Below, one piece after another: positions 35,525 through 45,029 of a stretch of DNA of 64,000 nucleotides. The stretch lies in the NCBI RefSeq assembly GCF_029870285.1, contig NZ_JACSYA010000029.1:1-64000 (forward strand). Reading direction: 5' to 3'. Each line of letters opens with the position of its first letter. The first letter of the stretch is position 1. The translations under genes were made by a program, and so were the position numbers. The notes under the pieces were generated by a model, which saw only the letters and a list, made by a program, of their open reading frames with translations, was not told the origin of the DNA and did not search any database. Source of the stretch: Delftia sp. PS-11. GTDB taxonomy: Bacteria > Pseudomonadota > Gammaproteobacteria > Burkholderiales > Burkholderiaceae_C.

Positions 35525-38500
35525 CCAACTCTTCCTGAGTCAACATGTTCTTGGGGCCCAGCAGGGCATAGAGCACCGGCAGCAGCACCAGGGCCACCAG
35601 CGGCAGCACCACCATGCCGCCCACGATCACGGAGGCGAAGGGCTTTTGCGTCTCGCTGCCCACGCCCGTGGACAGCGCCATGGGCAGCAGGCCCAGCAGC
35701 GCCAGCAGCGCCACCAGCAAAATGGAGCGCATGCGCTCGGCGGCGCCTTCGACCAGGGCCTGCATCATGGGCATGCCCTGGCGGCGCAGTTCCTCGACGG
35801 CCGAGATCACCAGCAGGCCAGCCAGCGCCACCTGGCCCAGCAGCGCGATGAAGCCGATGGCCGCACTGATGGACAGCTCGATGCCGGCGATGTGCAGGGC
35901 CGCGATGCCGCCCACCATGGCAAAGGGCGCGCACAGCAGGATGATGCCGGCGCTGCGCGCCTGGCCCAGCGCACCAAACAGCAGCGCGTAGACGATGAGC
36001 AGCGACAGCGGCACCACCACCTTCAGGCGCGCGGCGGCGCGCTGCTGGTTTTCCCACTCGCCGCCCCAGACGGCCTGGTAGCCCTCGGGCAGCTTGACGT
36101 TCTTCTTGAACGTGGCCAGCGTGTCCTTGACCACGGAGCCGATGTCGCGGCCTTCCACGTTGAACTTGAGCGCCATGTAGCGCGCATTGCCTTCGCGGAA
36201 GATGGAGGAGTTGCCGATCTTGATCGACACCAGGCCCACCGAATGCAGCGGCACCGAGCCGCCATTGGGCAGCGGAATGGCGATGTTGCGGATGCGCTCC
36301 TCGTCCATGCGGTCAACATAGGGCAGGCGCACACGCACGGGCACAGGGAATTCGCCCTCCCACAGCGTGGTCGAGATGTTGCCGGCCAGCGCGGCCTCCA
36401 GCGTCTTTTGCGCGGTCTCCATGGCAATGCCCTGGCGCGCCAGCGCCTGGCGGTCGAACTCCACATGGATCTGGGGCGCAGGGGCATCGCGGTACAGGCC
36501 CAGGTCCACCACGCCGTCGATATCCTTGACCAGACCCAGGGTCTGCTGCAGGATGGCGCGCAGCTGCGGGATTTCAGGGCCGAACACCTTGAGCACCACC
36601 TGGCCGCGCGCGCCCGAGGTCGATTCCTCGACGCTGTCGCGGATGGGCTGGGCAAAGTTGAAGGCCACGCCGGGAATTTCGCTGAGCGTGGCGCGCATCT
36701 GCTCGATGAGCTGCGGCTTGGTCAGGCCCTTGCGCCATTCGCCATGGCCCTTGAGCCGCACCAGCACCTTGGCCAGGTTCAGCGTCTCGTTGTCGGTGCC
36801 CGACTCGGGCCGGCCCTGCTCGGAGGTCACGGTGATGACCTCGGGGAAGGCCTTCAGGCGCAGGCGCACATCGCGCAGCACTTCCTGGCCCTTTTGCAGC
36901 GAGATGGAAGCCGGCATCTGCACCAGCACATAGGCATCGCCTTCGTCCAGCTCGGGCAGGAACTCCGTGCCCAGCCAGACGGCCGACACGCCGGCAGCGG
37001 CCAGAATGGCCAGCGAGCCCGCAACGACCACGAAGCGGCGGCGCCCGGCGGCCAGCACGCGCTCGATCCAGTGCTGGTAGCCATGGTGCATGCGGTCGAA
37101 GATCTTGGGCTCCTCGACCATCACATGCTTGGGCTTGAGCAGCAGCGCGCACAGCGCGGGCACCAGGCCCATGGCAAAGACCAGGGCGCCCAGCAGCGCG
37201 AAGCTGTAGGTCATGGCCAGGGGGCGGAAGATGCGGCCCTCGATGCTTTGCAGCGAGAACACCGGGATCAGCGCCGCGATCACGATGGCCATGGCGAACA
37301 GCGTGGGCTTGGCCACGGCCACAGCCGAGTCGATGATGATGTGGCGCATGTCGGCCTGCGTCTGCGGCTTGCGCAGGCGGGCATTGCGGATGATGTTCTC
37401 GGCCAGCACCACGGCGCCGTCCACCATGATGCCGAAGTCGATGGCGCCCATGGAGATCAGGTTGGCCGGCATGCCCAGCAGGTACAGGCCGATGAAGGCC
37501 ACCAGCAGCGACAGCGGAATCACCGTGGCCACGATCAGCGAGCCGCGCAGGCTGCGCAGGAACAGCCACAGCACGCCCACGATCAGCGCGGCGCCGAACA
37601 GCAGGTTGTGCTGCACGGTGCCCAGCGTATGGCCGACCAGATCGGAGCGGTCATAGTTGGTTTCCATGCGCATGCCCTCGGGCAGGCCGCCGTCGTTGAG
37701 CGCGGCCACCTTGGCATGGATCTGGTCCAGCACGGCCGAGGGGTTTTCGCCGCGCTTGAGCAGCACGATGCCCTGGACCACATCGTTGGCGTCGTCCATG
37801 CCCACCGAGCCCTGGCGGGGCGTGTGCGACTGCACCACGCGCGCCACGTCCCCGATGGTCACGGGCGCGCCGCCACGCATGGCCACGACCACGCCCTGGA
37901 TCTCCTGGGGCGTGCGCAGCAGGCCGATGCCACGGATGATCAGCGACTGCTCGCCACGGCGCATCAGGCCACCGCCCACGTTGCGGTTGGACTTGGACAG
38001 GGCTTCGCTGACATCTTCCAGCGACAGGCCCAGCGCATAGAGCTTTTCGGGATCGACCTCGACGTGGTATTCCTTGACGAAGCCGCCGATGCTGACCACG
38101 TCGGCCACGCCCTGCACCTGCTTGAGCACGCGCACCACGCGCCACTCCTGCTCGGTGCGCAGTTGCGCCAGCGTATGGCGGTCGCTCTTGAGGCGGTAGT
38201 AGAAGATCTTGCCCAGCGGCGTGTAGTCGGGCGCCATCTCGGGCGTGACGCCGTCGGGCAGCTCGGCCTGGGGCAGGCGCTGCGACACCTCGGCACGCGC
38301 ATTGAAGCTGACGGCCTTGTCATTGAAGACAAGGTTGATCATGGCCAGCCCGAAGTAACTCTCCGAGCGCAGCGATACCAGGCCCGGCGTGCCGTTGAGC
38401 TCGCGCTCCAGCGGCTGGGTGATCTGGCGTTCGACCTCCTCGGGCGCCAGGCCCGGTGCCTGGGCGATCACGCCCACCTGCACATTGGTCACATCGGGAT

Positions 38501-38615
38501 ACGCCTCGATGGCCGTGTTCAGGTACGAATACACGCCGTAGATGGCGATGATGAGGGTGGCACACAGGGCGACAAGCCGCCGGTGCACCACGAAGGCAAT
38601 CAGGGAATGCAGCAT
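35511..38615 (-). CDS. czcA: Heavy-metal efflux RND pump CzcA
   Basis: A 1034-residue inner-membrane proton antiporter with the normal 12-helix RND layout and two large periplasmic loops. The fourth-helix signature DFGIMVDGAVVLAEN lies at about 392-406. The DFG..DGA..EN form marks divalent-cation pumps (Co, Zn, Cd, Ni), whereas Cu/Ag pumps read differently. Which metal is moved cannot be settled by eye. It is in an operon with the adaptor upstream and channel downstream. Confidence 0.93.
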   Translation of the reverse strand: MLHSLIAFVVHRRLVALCATLIIAIYGVYSYLNTAIEAYPDVTNVQVGVIAQAPGLAPEEVERQITQPLERELNGTPGLVSLRSESYFGLAMINLVFNDKAVSFNARAEVSQRLPQAELPDGVTPEMAPDYTPLGKIFYYRLKSDRHTLAQLRTEQEWRVVRVLKQVQGVADVVSIGGFVKEYHVEVDPEKLYALGLSLEDVSEALSKSNRNVGGGLMRRGEQSLIIRGIGLLRTPQEIQGVVVAMRGGAPVTIGDVARVVQSHTPRQGSVGMDDANDVVQGIVLLKRGENPSAVLDQIHAKVAALNDGGLPEGMRMETNYDRSDLVGHTLGTVQHNLLFGAALIVGVLWLFLRSLRGSLIVATVIPLSLLVAFIGLYLLGMPANLISMGAIDFGIMVDGAVVLAENIIRNARLRKPQTQADMRHIIIDSAVAVAKPTLFAMAIVIAALIPVFSLQSIEGRIFRPLAMTYSFALLGALVFAMGLVPALCALLLKPKHVMVEEPKIFDRMHHGYQHWIERVLAAGRRRFVVVAGSLAILAAAGVSAVWLGTEFLPELDEGDAYVLVQMPASISLQKGQEVLRDVRLRLKAFPEVITVTSEQGRPESGTDNETLNLAKVLVRLKGHGEWRKGLTKPQLIEQMRATLSEIPGVAFNFAQPIRDSVEESTSGARGQVVLKVFGPEIPQLRAILQQTLGLVKDIDGVVDLGLYRDAPAPQIHVEFDRQALARQGIAMETAQKTLEAALAGNISTTLWEGEFPVPVRVRLPYVDRMDEERIRNIAIPLPNGGSVPLHSVGLVSIKIGNSSIFREGNARYMALKFNVEGRDIGSVVKDTLATFKKNVKLPEGYQAVWGGEWENQQRAAARLKVVVPLSLLIVYALLFGALGQARSAGIILLCAPFAMVGGIAALHIAGIELSISAAIGFIALLGQVALAGLLVISAVEELRRQGMPMMQALVEGAAERMRSILLVALLALLGLLPMALSTGVGSETQKPFASVIVGGMVVLPLVALVLLPVLYALLGPKNMLTQEELDEKE

Positions 38616-38626
38616 AGGGGGGAGTC

Positions 38627-39775
38627 TCAGAGCAGCTGGCTGGCAGCGCCGTCGAGCAGCAGCCCGCCGCGCACGACGATCTTCTCGCCGGACTTCAGGC
38701 CCGAGACCACGGGCACCATGCCGCGCGAGGGCTTGCCCAGGGTCACGGTACGGGCCTCGAACTGCAGCTCGCCCGTCTGCACGAAGACGATGCTGCGGCT
38801 TTCATCCTTGATCAGCACGGCAGTCACCGGAATCAGCATTTCATGGTCATTGGAAACCTCCAGGCCCACGCGCGCCTGCATGCCGGGGCGCAGCACCGGG
38901 TTCTGCGCATCGAGCTGCACGATGACGGCAGCGCGGCGCGACTCCTTGTCCAGCGTGGCGCCCAGATGGCGCACCTTGCCGCTGAGCGGCTTGGGCAACT
39001 GGGGAATATCCACCTGCACGGCGCTGCCCAGATGGATGCCGGGCAGATCGCTCTCGAAGACCTCGGCCACCACATTCATGGCGGCAGGATCGCCCACCAG
39101 GAACAGCTCGCCACCGGCCTCGAACGAAGCGCCGACCACGGCCTTGCGTTCAGCCACCACACCGGCGCGCGGCGCGCGCAGCACGATGCGGTCGCCGCCG
39201 CCCTGTCCCAGCAGCGCCGCCGTGCCCTGGGCTCGCGACAGCTCCTGCGCGCTCTCGCGCAGCTTGGCCTGGGCCGAGCGCAGATCGACCTCCACGCCCA
39301 CGCCCTTGTCCACCATGGTTTGCTGGCGGCGCACCTCCACCGTGGCCACATCATGGGCGCTGCGCGCCGCCTCGACCTCGTAGCGCACGCGCAGTGCATC
39401 GGGACTGACCAGGGTGGCCAGCTCGTCGCCGGCCTTGACGATATCGCCCACATGGGCGCGCACCGACAGCACGCGGGCAGCGACCGGCACGGTCACCGTG
39501 GCCACGCGGTCCTCGGCAAAGGCCACGCGCGCAGGCGCCCAGGCCATGGGCGTGCCCTGCGGATCGGCCACCGCGGCAATCTCCAGCATCTTGAGCGACT
39601 CAGGCTTGAGCTGCACCACGCCGCTGGCGCGCGCAGCCGGCTGGGTAGGTTCGGGCTGAGCCGGGGCCTTGGGCTCATCGCAGCCTGCCAGGGCGCAGGC
39701 CGCCGCAATCGCAACGCACAGGGACGCCGCCGGGAGTCGGGCTGCCGTCTGCAGGCCCGCGAATGTCTTGATCAT
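38627..39775 (-). CDS. czcB: Efflux periplasmic adaptor lipoprotein CzcB
   Basis: A 382-residue membrane-fusion protein. The signal ends in a lipobox (ACALAGC), so it is anchored as a lipoprotein. A beta-barrel/lipoyl region (VPVAARVLSVRAHVGDIVKAGDEL) encloses an alpha hairpin (RYEVEAARSAHDVATVEVRRQQ), and RAPRAGVVAERKAVVGAS completes the lipoyl half. It joins CzcA to CzcC. First gene of the efflux operon, with AAGGTGG before its ATG. Confidence 0.9.
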   Translation of the reverse strand: MIKTFAGLQTAARLPAASLCVAIAAACALAGCDEPKAPAQPEPTQPAARASGVVQLKPESLKMLEIAAVADPQGTPMAWAPARVAFAEDRVATVTVPVAARVLSVRAHVGDIVKAGDELATLVSPDALRVRYEVEAARSAHDVATVEVRRQQTMVDKGVGVEVDLRSAQAKLRESAQELSRAQGTAALLGQGGGDRIVLRAPRAGVVAERKAVVGASFEAGGELFLVGDPAAMNVVAEVFESDLPGIHLGSAVQVDIPQLPKPLSGKVRHLGATLDKESRRAAVIVQLDAQNPVLRPGMQARVGLEVSNDHEMLIPVTAVLIKDESRSIVFVQTGELQFEARTVTLGKPSRGMVPVVSGLKSGEKIVVRGGLLLDGAASQLL

Positions 39776-39847
39776 CTTGCCACCTTCAATCCAAGCCTGG
39801 AACAGCGGGGCCGCGGCAGGCCGCCCCTTCTGTCCGGAGATGGGCCG

Positions 39848-39901
39848 ATGCTAGGAAGCCGCACACCAGACGTGCGTGAAGCCTTCATTACAGTTTGGTA
39901 A
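39848..39901 (-). promoter_or_regulatory. Candidate response-regulator box and -10 upstream of czcB
   Basis: TTACAGTTTGGTAA at 39888-39901 is a TTAC-N6-GTAA dyad like those bound by CopR/CzcR-type regulators. A TAGCAT hexamer lies about 35 bases downstream, towards czcB. This spacing suits an activated promoter. No footprint data; assigned by pattern only. Confidence 0.4.
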
Positions 39902-40499
39902 GGCGCGCCTTGCAGACTGGCGCACCGCCCCCGGCCAGGGGGATGGCGGCATGCGCGGCACTGACCGGTGCGGCAAGGCCGGCGCCGCCTGTGGACAAGC
40001 CGATGGCCAGGCACTGCGGACGGGCCAGACATGCGCACAGGCCATGTTATCCACAGTGGTGACAACTTTTTGCGCCAGCACATCTGTCAGGCACCCCTAT
40101 TTTTTTCAAAAACCCTTTTTAAATCAATCAGATAAAAACATCCATCCATCTATTGTCAACATCATTTTCAACACCATTCCCACAAGCTGAAACCAGCAGA
40201 AATCACGCTCTGCGGTGTGCACAAGTCTGTGAACGGCGGCAAGCCTTGCGCCTGCCGCATACCACGGGACAATTCAGGAACAGCAGGTGGATAAATGGCC
40301 GGATACCCACCAGTCCATACATGCGATTGGCATACGCAGCGATGCACGTAGCAGCCTGCTTGTAGGCTGTACGGCATACATGGCAGGCGCTTTGTATGCT
40401 GTATTTCATAAGATTTCGCATCTTATTTAATACATATCATTGTACGAATTTTTATAAAACCATGGACCATTCTGATCCCATGGATCAAAAACCGCTGAA
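39902..40499. other. Gene-free region upstream of dinG with DnaA-box 9-mers
   Basis: I see no credible gene here. An exact DnaA box TTATCCACA lies at 40047-40055 and a one-mismatch copy TGTGGACAA at 39990-39998. The stretch 40080-40200 and 40380-40470 is AT-rich. The dinG promoter must lie in the last part. Confidence 0.5.
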
Positions 40500-42704
40500 A
40501 TGCATGAAAAAAAATGGGCTGACCAGGCCCTGAATTCCTTCGATGGCGTGGTCGGGGCCATGCCAGGATTCCGCCCCCGTGAGGGGCAGCGAAAAATGGC
40601 GGCCCGGATCGCGGAAACCTTCAGCCGGGCCCAGCTTGGAAAAATCGACGAAGGCGCACCGGAGCCGGTGCGTGCCATCGCCGTGGTGCAGGCTGGAACC
40701 GGCGTCGGCAAGTCGCTGGCCTACAGCATCCCGGCCATCTCGATGGCGCTGTCGCGCGGCACGCGGGTGCTGATCTCCACGGCCACGGTGGCCCTGCAGG
40801 AGCAGCTGGTGAACAAGGACCTGCCGGCCCTGGCCCGGCAGCTGGAACAGCCTTTCAAGTTCGCGCTGGCCAAGGGCCGTGGCCGTTTTGTCTGCAAGCT
40901 CAAGCTCGAACGCCTGGCCAGCACCGGCGAAGCACAGGACGACGACCTGGACATGGACACGGGCATGGATGACCTGTTCGCCGAGGAAAAAGCCCAGCTC
41001 CAGGCCCAGGCGCAAAACCGTGTGGCACGCCCGGCACAGGAGCTGGAGGCGCGCATGCAGTTCTACAAAAGCATGGCCGATGCGCTGGCCACCCAGGCCT
41101 GGGATGGCGACCGAGACTCCCTGGAAAGCCCGCCGCAGGCAGAGGCCTGGAGTCCCGTGGCCGCCGAGTCCTCATCCTGTACGGGCAAGCACTGCCCGGC
41201 CTTCAGCCAGTGCGTCTACTACGAACGGCGCAAGGACCTGGTCGCAGCGCAGGTCATCGTGGCCAACCATGACCTGCTGCTGTCCTCCCTGGGTGCGCGC
41301 CTGCTGCCCGAGCTGGACAACTGCCTGCTGGTGCTCGACGAGGCCCACCACCTGCCGGCCACGGCGCTGGACCAGTTCGCCGGCGAGATGGATCTGAGCC
41401 GCCTGGGCTGGATCGACAAGCTGTCGAGCCGCGCGCTGCGCGTGAACGCGCTGGCCGAAGTCGAGGAACTGGCCGATCTGCCAGCGCATGCCGGCCAGCT
41501 GCGCCAGCAGCTGCAGGAACTGGCGCGCCTGGTGCTGGAGCACTACGAGCACGCGCTCAAGGGCCACAGCGACCGCTGGGGCCCGGCGCGCGTGCGCGTG
41601 CCGCGCGGCCAGCTGCCCGAGCCCCTGCTGGAGCCACTGGGCCGCATCGCCCACCACGCCGATGCCTTCCTCGATGCGCTGCGCGCCATTGCCAAGACCC
41701 TGCGCACCGAAATCAAGAACCGTCCAGAGGAAGCACGCAGGCTGTCCACGGCTTATGCACAGGTTGGCGCACTGGCGCCTCGCCTGGAGTCGGTCTACGA
41801 CACGGCCCAGCTGCTCCTGCAGCAGCCCGCGCAGGAGGACGAAAGCAGCCGGGTGCCCAACGCCAAATGGTTCACCCTGGAGACCGACGGGGACTACATC
41901 GTGGTCAAGGCCCATGCCAGCCCCATCCTGCCGGGGGCCACGCTGCGCCACCACCTGTGGTCTCAGGTCCGGGGGGCTGTGCTGACCTCGGCCACGCTGA
42001 CCAGCTGCGGGCAGTTCGACTTCTTCCTGCGCGAGGCGGGCCTGCACGAGGATGCAGCCGTGACCACGCTGGAGGTGCCCAGCCCCTTCGACTATGCGCG
42101 CCAGGGCACGCTGGTGGCGCGCGAGACACAGTCCGACCCCAAGGAGGCAGCGCGCTTTACCGAGGAAATGGTCGATGCGCTGCTGCAGGACCTGTCCCGT
42201 GTACAGGCCGGGGCCCTGGTGCTGTTCACCTCGCGCGAACAGATGCGGCAGGCCGTCGATGCCCTGCCCACGGCCATGCGTCCCCATGTGCTGGTGCAGA
42301 CGGCGCTGCCCCGCGCGCTGCTGCTGGGGCGCCACCGCGATGCCGTGGAAACGGGCGAGCCCTCGATCATCTTCGGCATGCAGTCCTTCGGGGAAGGGCT
42401 GGACCTGCCTGGCGCGCTGTGCGAGTCCCTGTTCATCACCAAACTGCCCTTTGCGCCGCCCGATGACCCCGTGGGAGAAGCCAGGGCCGAGTGGCTGCGC
42501 AGCAGCGGGCGCAATCCCTTCAATGAACTGGTGGTTCCTGCCACCGCCATCCGGCTGGCCCAGTGGGTGGGCCGCGCCATCCGGACCGAGGAAGACCGCG
42601 CCCATGTCTACTGCTACGACAAGCGTCTGGTCACCACCAGCTACGGGCAGCTGCTGCTCAAGGGCCTGCCGCCGTTTTCGCTGCAGCGCCTGGCTGCGCG
42701 CTGA
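40500..42704 (+). CDS. dinG: DinG-family ATP-dependent DNA helicase
   Basis: A 734-residue XPD/DinG-type SF2 helicase. Walker A is AGTGVGK at 65-71 and DEAH (LVLDEAHHLPATA) lies near 279. Four cysteines that would hold the [4Fe-4S] cluster are present: one in GRFVCKL and three in CTGKHCPAFSQC. C-terminal motifs include SFGEGLDLPGA and WVGRAIRTEEDRAHVY. It unwinds 5'-3' and resolves R-loops and recombination intermediates. The ATG at 40500 has no good ribosome site, so the true start is uncertain by a few codons. Confidence 0.9.
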   Translation: MHEKKWADQALNSFDGVVGAMPGFRPREGQRKMAARIAETFSRAQLGKIDEGAPEPVRAIAVVQAGTGVGKSLAYSIPAISMALSRGTRVLISTATVALQEQLVNKDLPALARQLEQPFKFALAKGRGRFVCKLKLERLASTGEAQDDDLDMDTGMDDLFAEEKAQLQAQAQNRVARPAQELEARMQFYKSMADALATQAWDGDRDSLESPPQAEAWSPVAAESSSCTGKHCPAFSQCVYYERRKDLVAAQVIVANHDLLLSSLGARLLPELDNCLLVLDEAHHLPATALDQFAGEMDLSRLGWIDKLSSRALRVNALAEVEELADLPAHAGQLRQQLQELARLVLEHYEHALKGHSDRWGPARVRVPRGQLPEPLLEPLGRIAHHADAFLDALRAIAKTLRTEIKNRPEEARRLSTAYAQVGALAPRLESVYDTAQLLLQQPAQEDESSRVPNAKWFTLETDGDYIVVKAHASPILPGATLRHHLWSQVRGAVLTSATLTSCGQFDFFLREAGLHEDAAVTTLEVPSPFDYARQGTLVARETQSDPKEAARFTEEMVDALLQDLSRVQAGALVLFTSREQMRQAVDALPTAMRPHVLVQTALPRALLLGRHRDAVETGEPSIIFGMQSFGEGLDLPGALCESLFITKLPFAPPDDPVGEARAEWLRSSGRNPFNELVVPATAIRLAQWVGRAIRTEEDRAHVYCYDKRLVTTSYGQLLLKGLPPFSLQRLAAR

Positions 42705-43320
42705 GCGGCGTTCCATCCGGTGAACCAGGGGATGCCATCCACAGCGGTGCATCCCCCATATTCCCGCATGGCTGAATAACCCCTGCATTTGTGCACAGGC
42801 TGTCCGCCGGCATCCGGTGCTGCGCCAGGCAGAGCGTGCACACCCGCCATGTCCCAACGGCAGGCATGGCGCCTTCCAGGGCCTGCAGGCCCTCGCCAGC
42901 GCGCTGACGCCCATGTCTGTGCCCCTGGCATGTCCTGGCGCCGCAGGACGCGCTCAGCGGCCCATACAACGCCTTCTCCAGCCATCACTTTTCGTGATCA
43001 CCTCACCCCGCTCGCAGGGGTGTGCATGCCATGCGCCATGGCGCATGCGGATGGCGCTGTGCACGAGGGTTGAATTTTTTTGAATCCGTTTTGCCGCTGC
43101 GCAGCCCCTGCGTGGATGGCCCGGTGCGCCTGCGCCACGCCCAGCCAGGCCATCGCACCGCTAGTTTGCCACGCGCTCTCGGCGTTCAGCAAAACAGACG
43201 CGCCAATTTCTCCAGACATTGCCGTGTGTCCATCTCTGCAGGTGTTCAGCGGCGTACGCGCGTCGCATCTTGCATGCCCTGATCGGCCTTCTTCTGGTTT
43301 TCCCGCATTTTTCACTGTTG
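42705..43320. other. GC-rich non-coding stretch before the AT-rich origin-like region
   Basis: No open frame here has coding character. Up to about 43280 the base composition matches coding DNA, then it changes abruptly to AT-rich sequence. I see nothing else that I can name. Confidence 0.4.
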
Positions 43321-43372
43321 TTCTTTGAAATTCTTATAAAAAATAGTCGTAGTAGTAAGGTTTGCATATCTC

Positions 43373-43957
43373 TGTGGATAAGTGCATTTTTTTTTTTGTA
43401 TTCAATAATTTGAGATTCTGATAAACCTGTTATCAACACCCTTTTGCCGCTGTCTCGCCAACGGGGATAGATCCGCAGATCATGAAATTTATGTGGATAA
43501 CTGCTGACTTGCCATCAAGTTATCAACAGTTTTGAAATTTGCTCTTTTTTTTTGTAAATCATTGATTTACAAGTATTTTTTTTGAAATTTAGGCTGCATG
43601 AGCCTTCTTGGGCCTGTGGATTGCCACATGCATGGCAGGGCATGTGTTCAGTTGCAGGGCTGTTTTTCAGCACTCCACCCCTGCTTTTTTTGTCAGACAT
43701 GCGGTCTTCGCTGTGAAAAACTGCCCTCGGTTGTTATTCCTAACTTTCTTATTTTTTAACTAGTGGTAGTAATAAGCCATGCACTTAATTGTTGATAACA
43801 CTATTTTTTCTTTGAAAATCAATAACTTATGTTTATTGAAATCCTGTGGCTGAACATACGTTCCTGATGAACCTGTTTTGGGCACAACTTTTTCCTGAAT
43901 GACATACTTGTGGAAAAGTAGTGATTTACTATTTTTTTATACCCATGTTTATACACA
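43373..43957. other. AT-rich DnaA-box cluster, candidate replication origin or DnaA-binding locus
   Basis: In 585 bp there are seven DnaA-box 9-mers: TGTGGATAA at 43373 and 43492 (exact), TTATACACA at 43949 (fits TTATNCACA), and one-mismatch forms at 43430 and 43520 (TTATCAACA), 43790 (TGTTGATAA) and 43909 (TGTGGAAAA). Long T tracts lie between them (43387-43398, 43543-43553, 43575-43582), as in unwinding elements. No gene is present. The site is 9 kb from mnmG and within the parS-bearing part of the chromosome. dnaA, dnaN and rpmH are not in the window, so a DnaA-titration locus is the main alternative. Confidence 0.5.
43552..43572. repeat. 9-bp palindrome between T tracts
   Basis: TTGTAAATC and GATTTACAA flank ATT, with T-rich runs on both outer sides. 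It lies within the DnaA-box cluster and could be a protein site or a cruciform. It is not followed by a simple terminator arrangement for any neighbouring gene. Confidence 0.6.
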
Positions 43958-43970
43958 GGTGGTCGGGGCG

Positions 43971-43999
43971 TAAAAAAACCACCGCTGGCTGGCGGTGGT
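43971..43999 (-). terminator. Leftward intrinsic terminator
   Basis: On the reverse strand ACCACCGC pairs with GCGGTGGT around a six-base loop and is followed by seven T. It is the second of two leftward terminators after the Spy-like gene. Confidence 0.8.
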
Positions 44000-44091
44000 G
44001 GCTGTGCTGGATCGGAACGGGGGGTGCAGGCCCTGGCCTGGCACGCAGCAGCGATGCCCGGCCTGCGCGTGCAGGCCATGGCATAGCCGTC

Positions 44092-44142
44092 AAAAAGGCC
44101 CTTGCACGAGCGCCTTTCTGACGAGGCGTCGTGGCAAGGGCC
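44092..44142 (-). terminator. Intrinsic terminator of the Spy-like gene
   Basis: A long hairpin: on the reverse strand GGCCCTTGCCACGACGCCT pairs with AGGCGCTCGTGCAAGGGCC with a few mismatches and then runs into five T. It starts about 48 bp after the Spy-like stop. Confidence 0.85.
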
Positions 44143-44189
44143 TGAGGTAAAGGTGGGGTGCGAGGCCGGATCCACCGGCCAGGGAAGGC

Positions 44190-44735
44190 TTACTGGGCGG
44201 GCGTAGGAGCCGGTGCGGGCCTGTGCTGGCCGTGCTTGTGCTCTGGGCGCGGGCCATGGTGGCCCATGCGGCCCATGGGTCCCATGTGGCGCGTGGCGTC
44301 GTCAAACGTCTTTTGCTGGGTGGCGTCGAGCTGTGCGTAGAAGGCCTTGGTGGCCTCGCCACGGCGGTCGGCTTCGGCCGCGTGCTGGGCACGCATCTCG
44401 CGCATCTTGTCGATGCGCTGGGGCGTGGTCAGCTTGGCAAAGGCTTCACGGTCATGCTCCATGCGCTGGGGACGCTCGGCGGGCTTGAGCGCTGCCGCAT
44501 AGGTGTTCCAGGCGCTTTCCTGGGCGGGCGAGAGTTTGAGGTCTGCCTTGAGCCTGGCGATGTGCTGCTGCATGTGCTCCATGCGCTCGCCATGCGGTGG
44601 CATGGGGTGGGCCGGCCGGGCGCCTGCGGCAGGGCCGGCAGGCGGTGCAGGAGGGGTCTGGGCGAAAGAGGGCAGGGCGAACGCAGTCAGCAGGGCGGTG
44701 GCGGCGAAGCTGCGGCGCAAGGTGTTGGATGTCAT
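44190..44735 (-). CDS. Spy/CpxP-like LTXXQ-motif periplasmic protein
   Basis: A 181-residue secreted protein. The Sec signal (AATALLTAFALPSFAQ) is followed by a Pro/Ala-rich stretch and a helical core with LTXXQ-type motifs: LSPAQESAW and LTTPQRIDKM, and LDATQQKTF. The C-terminus is His/Pro-rich (HMGPMGRMGHHGPRPEHKHG), which could bind metal ions. Family members are envelope-stress chaperones or metal sensors. AAGGA precedes the ATG. It stands alone, with strong terminators behind it. Metal binding is inference. Confidence 0.85.
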   Translation of the reverse strand: MTSNTLRRSFAATALLTAFALPSFAQTPPAPPAGPAAGARPAHPMPPHGERMEHMQQHIARLKADLKLSPAQESAWNTYAAALKPAERPQRMEHDREAFAKLTTPQRIDKMREMRAQHAAEADRRGEATKAFYAQLDATQQKTFDDATRHMGPMGRMGHHGPRPEHKHGQHRPAPAPTPAQ

Positions 44736-45029
44736 GTCAGGATCCTTATCTGGCGGTTGGGGCTGAAGGCCGCCGGCATGGTCTTTTGCAGGCCCGTGCA
44801 GCGGATGGTTCAAGTGTGCTGGCCCGATGTATCTGGGCCATGAGGTTTTGCACACGCTGTGTAAAGAATTGACAAGCTTGTGGCCTTGCATCCGGCGCCA
44901 CGCATGCACAATGGCCGGGCAGGGCGCCCATGCCAGGGCGCTGTCGCTGTCTTTGTTTTCCCCTGTGTTTTCCGATGCATGCCAACGCCGCAGCCAGGCT
45001 GCCGCATTGCATGCGAGAAAAGGTTGTCG

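Noticed and set aside
35646..39383. Very long forward frame opposite czcA and czcB
   Set aside because: It is His/Gln/Ala/Gly-rich, as the complement of GC-rich coding DNA is, and lies wholly over two clear genes.
43022..43700. Small open frames in the AT-rich region
   Set aside because: No ribosome sites, no recognisable sequence and poor codon use; the DnaA boxes and hairpins explain the region better.
43373..43957. CRISPR-like array, because TGTGGATAA/TTATCAACA words recur
   Set aside because: The repeats are only 9 bp, occur in both orientations and are irregularly spaced; they match DnaA boxes.
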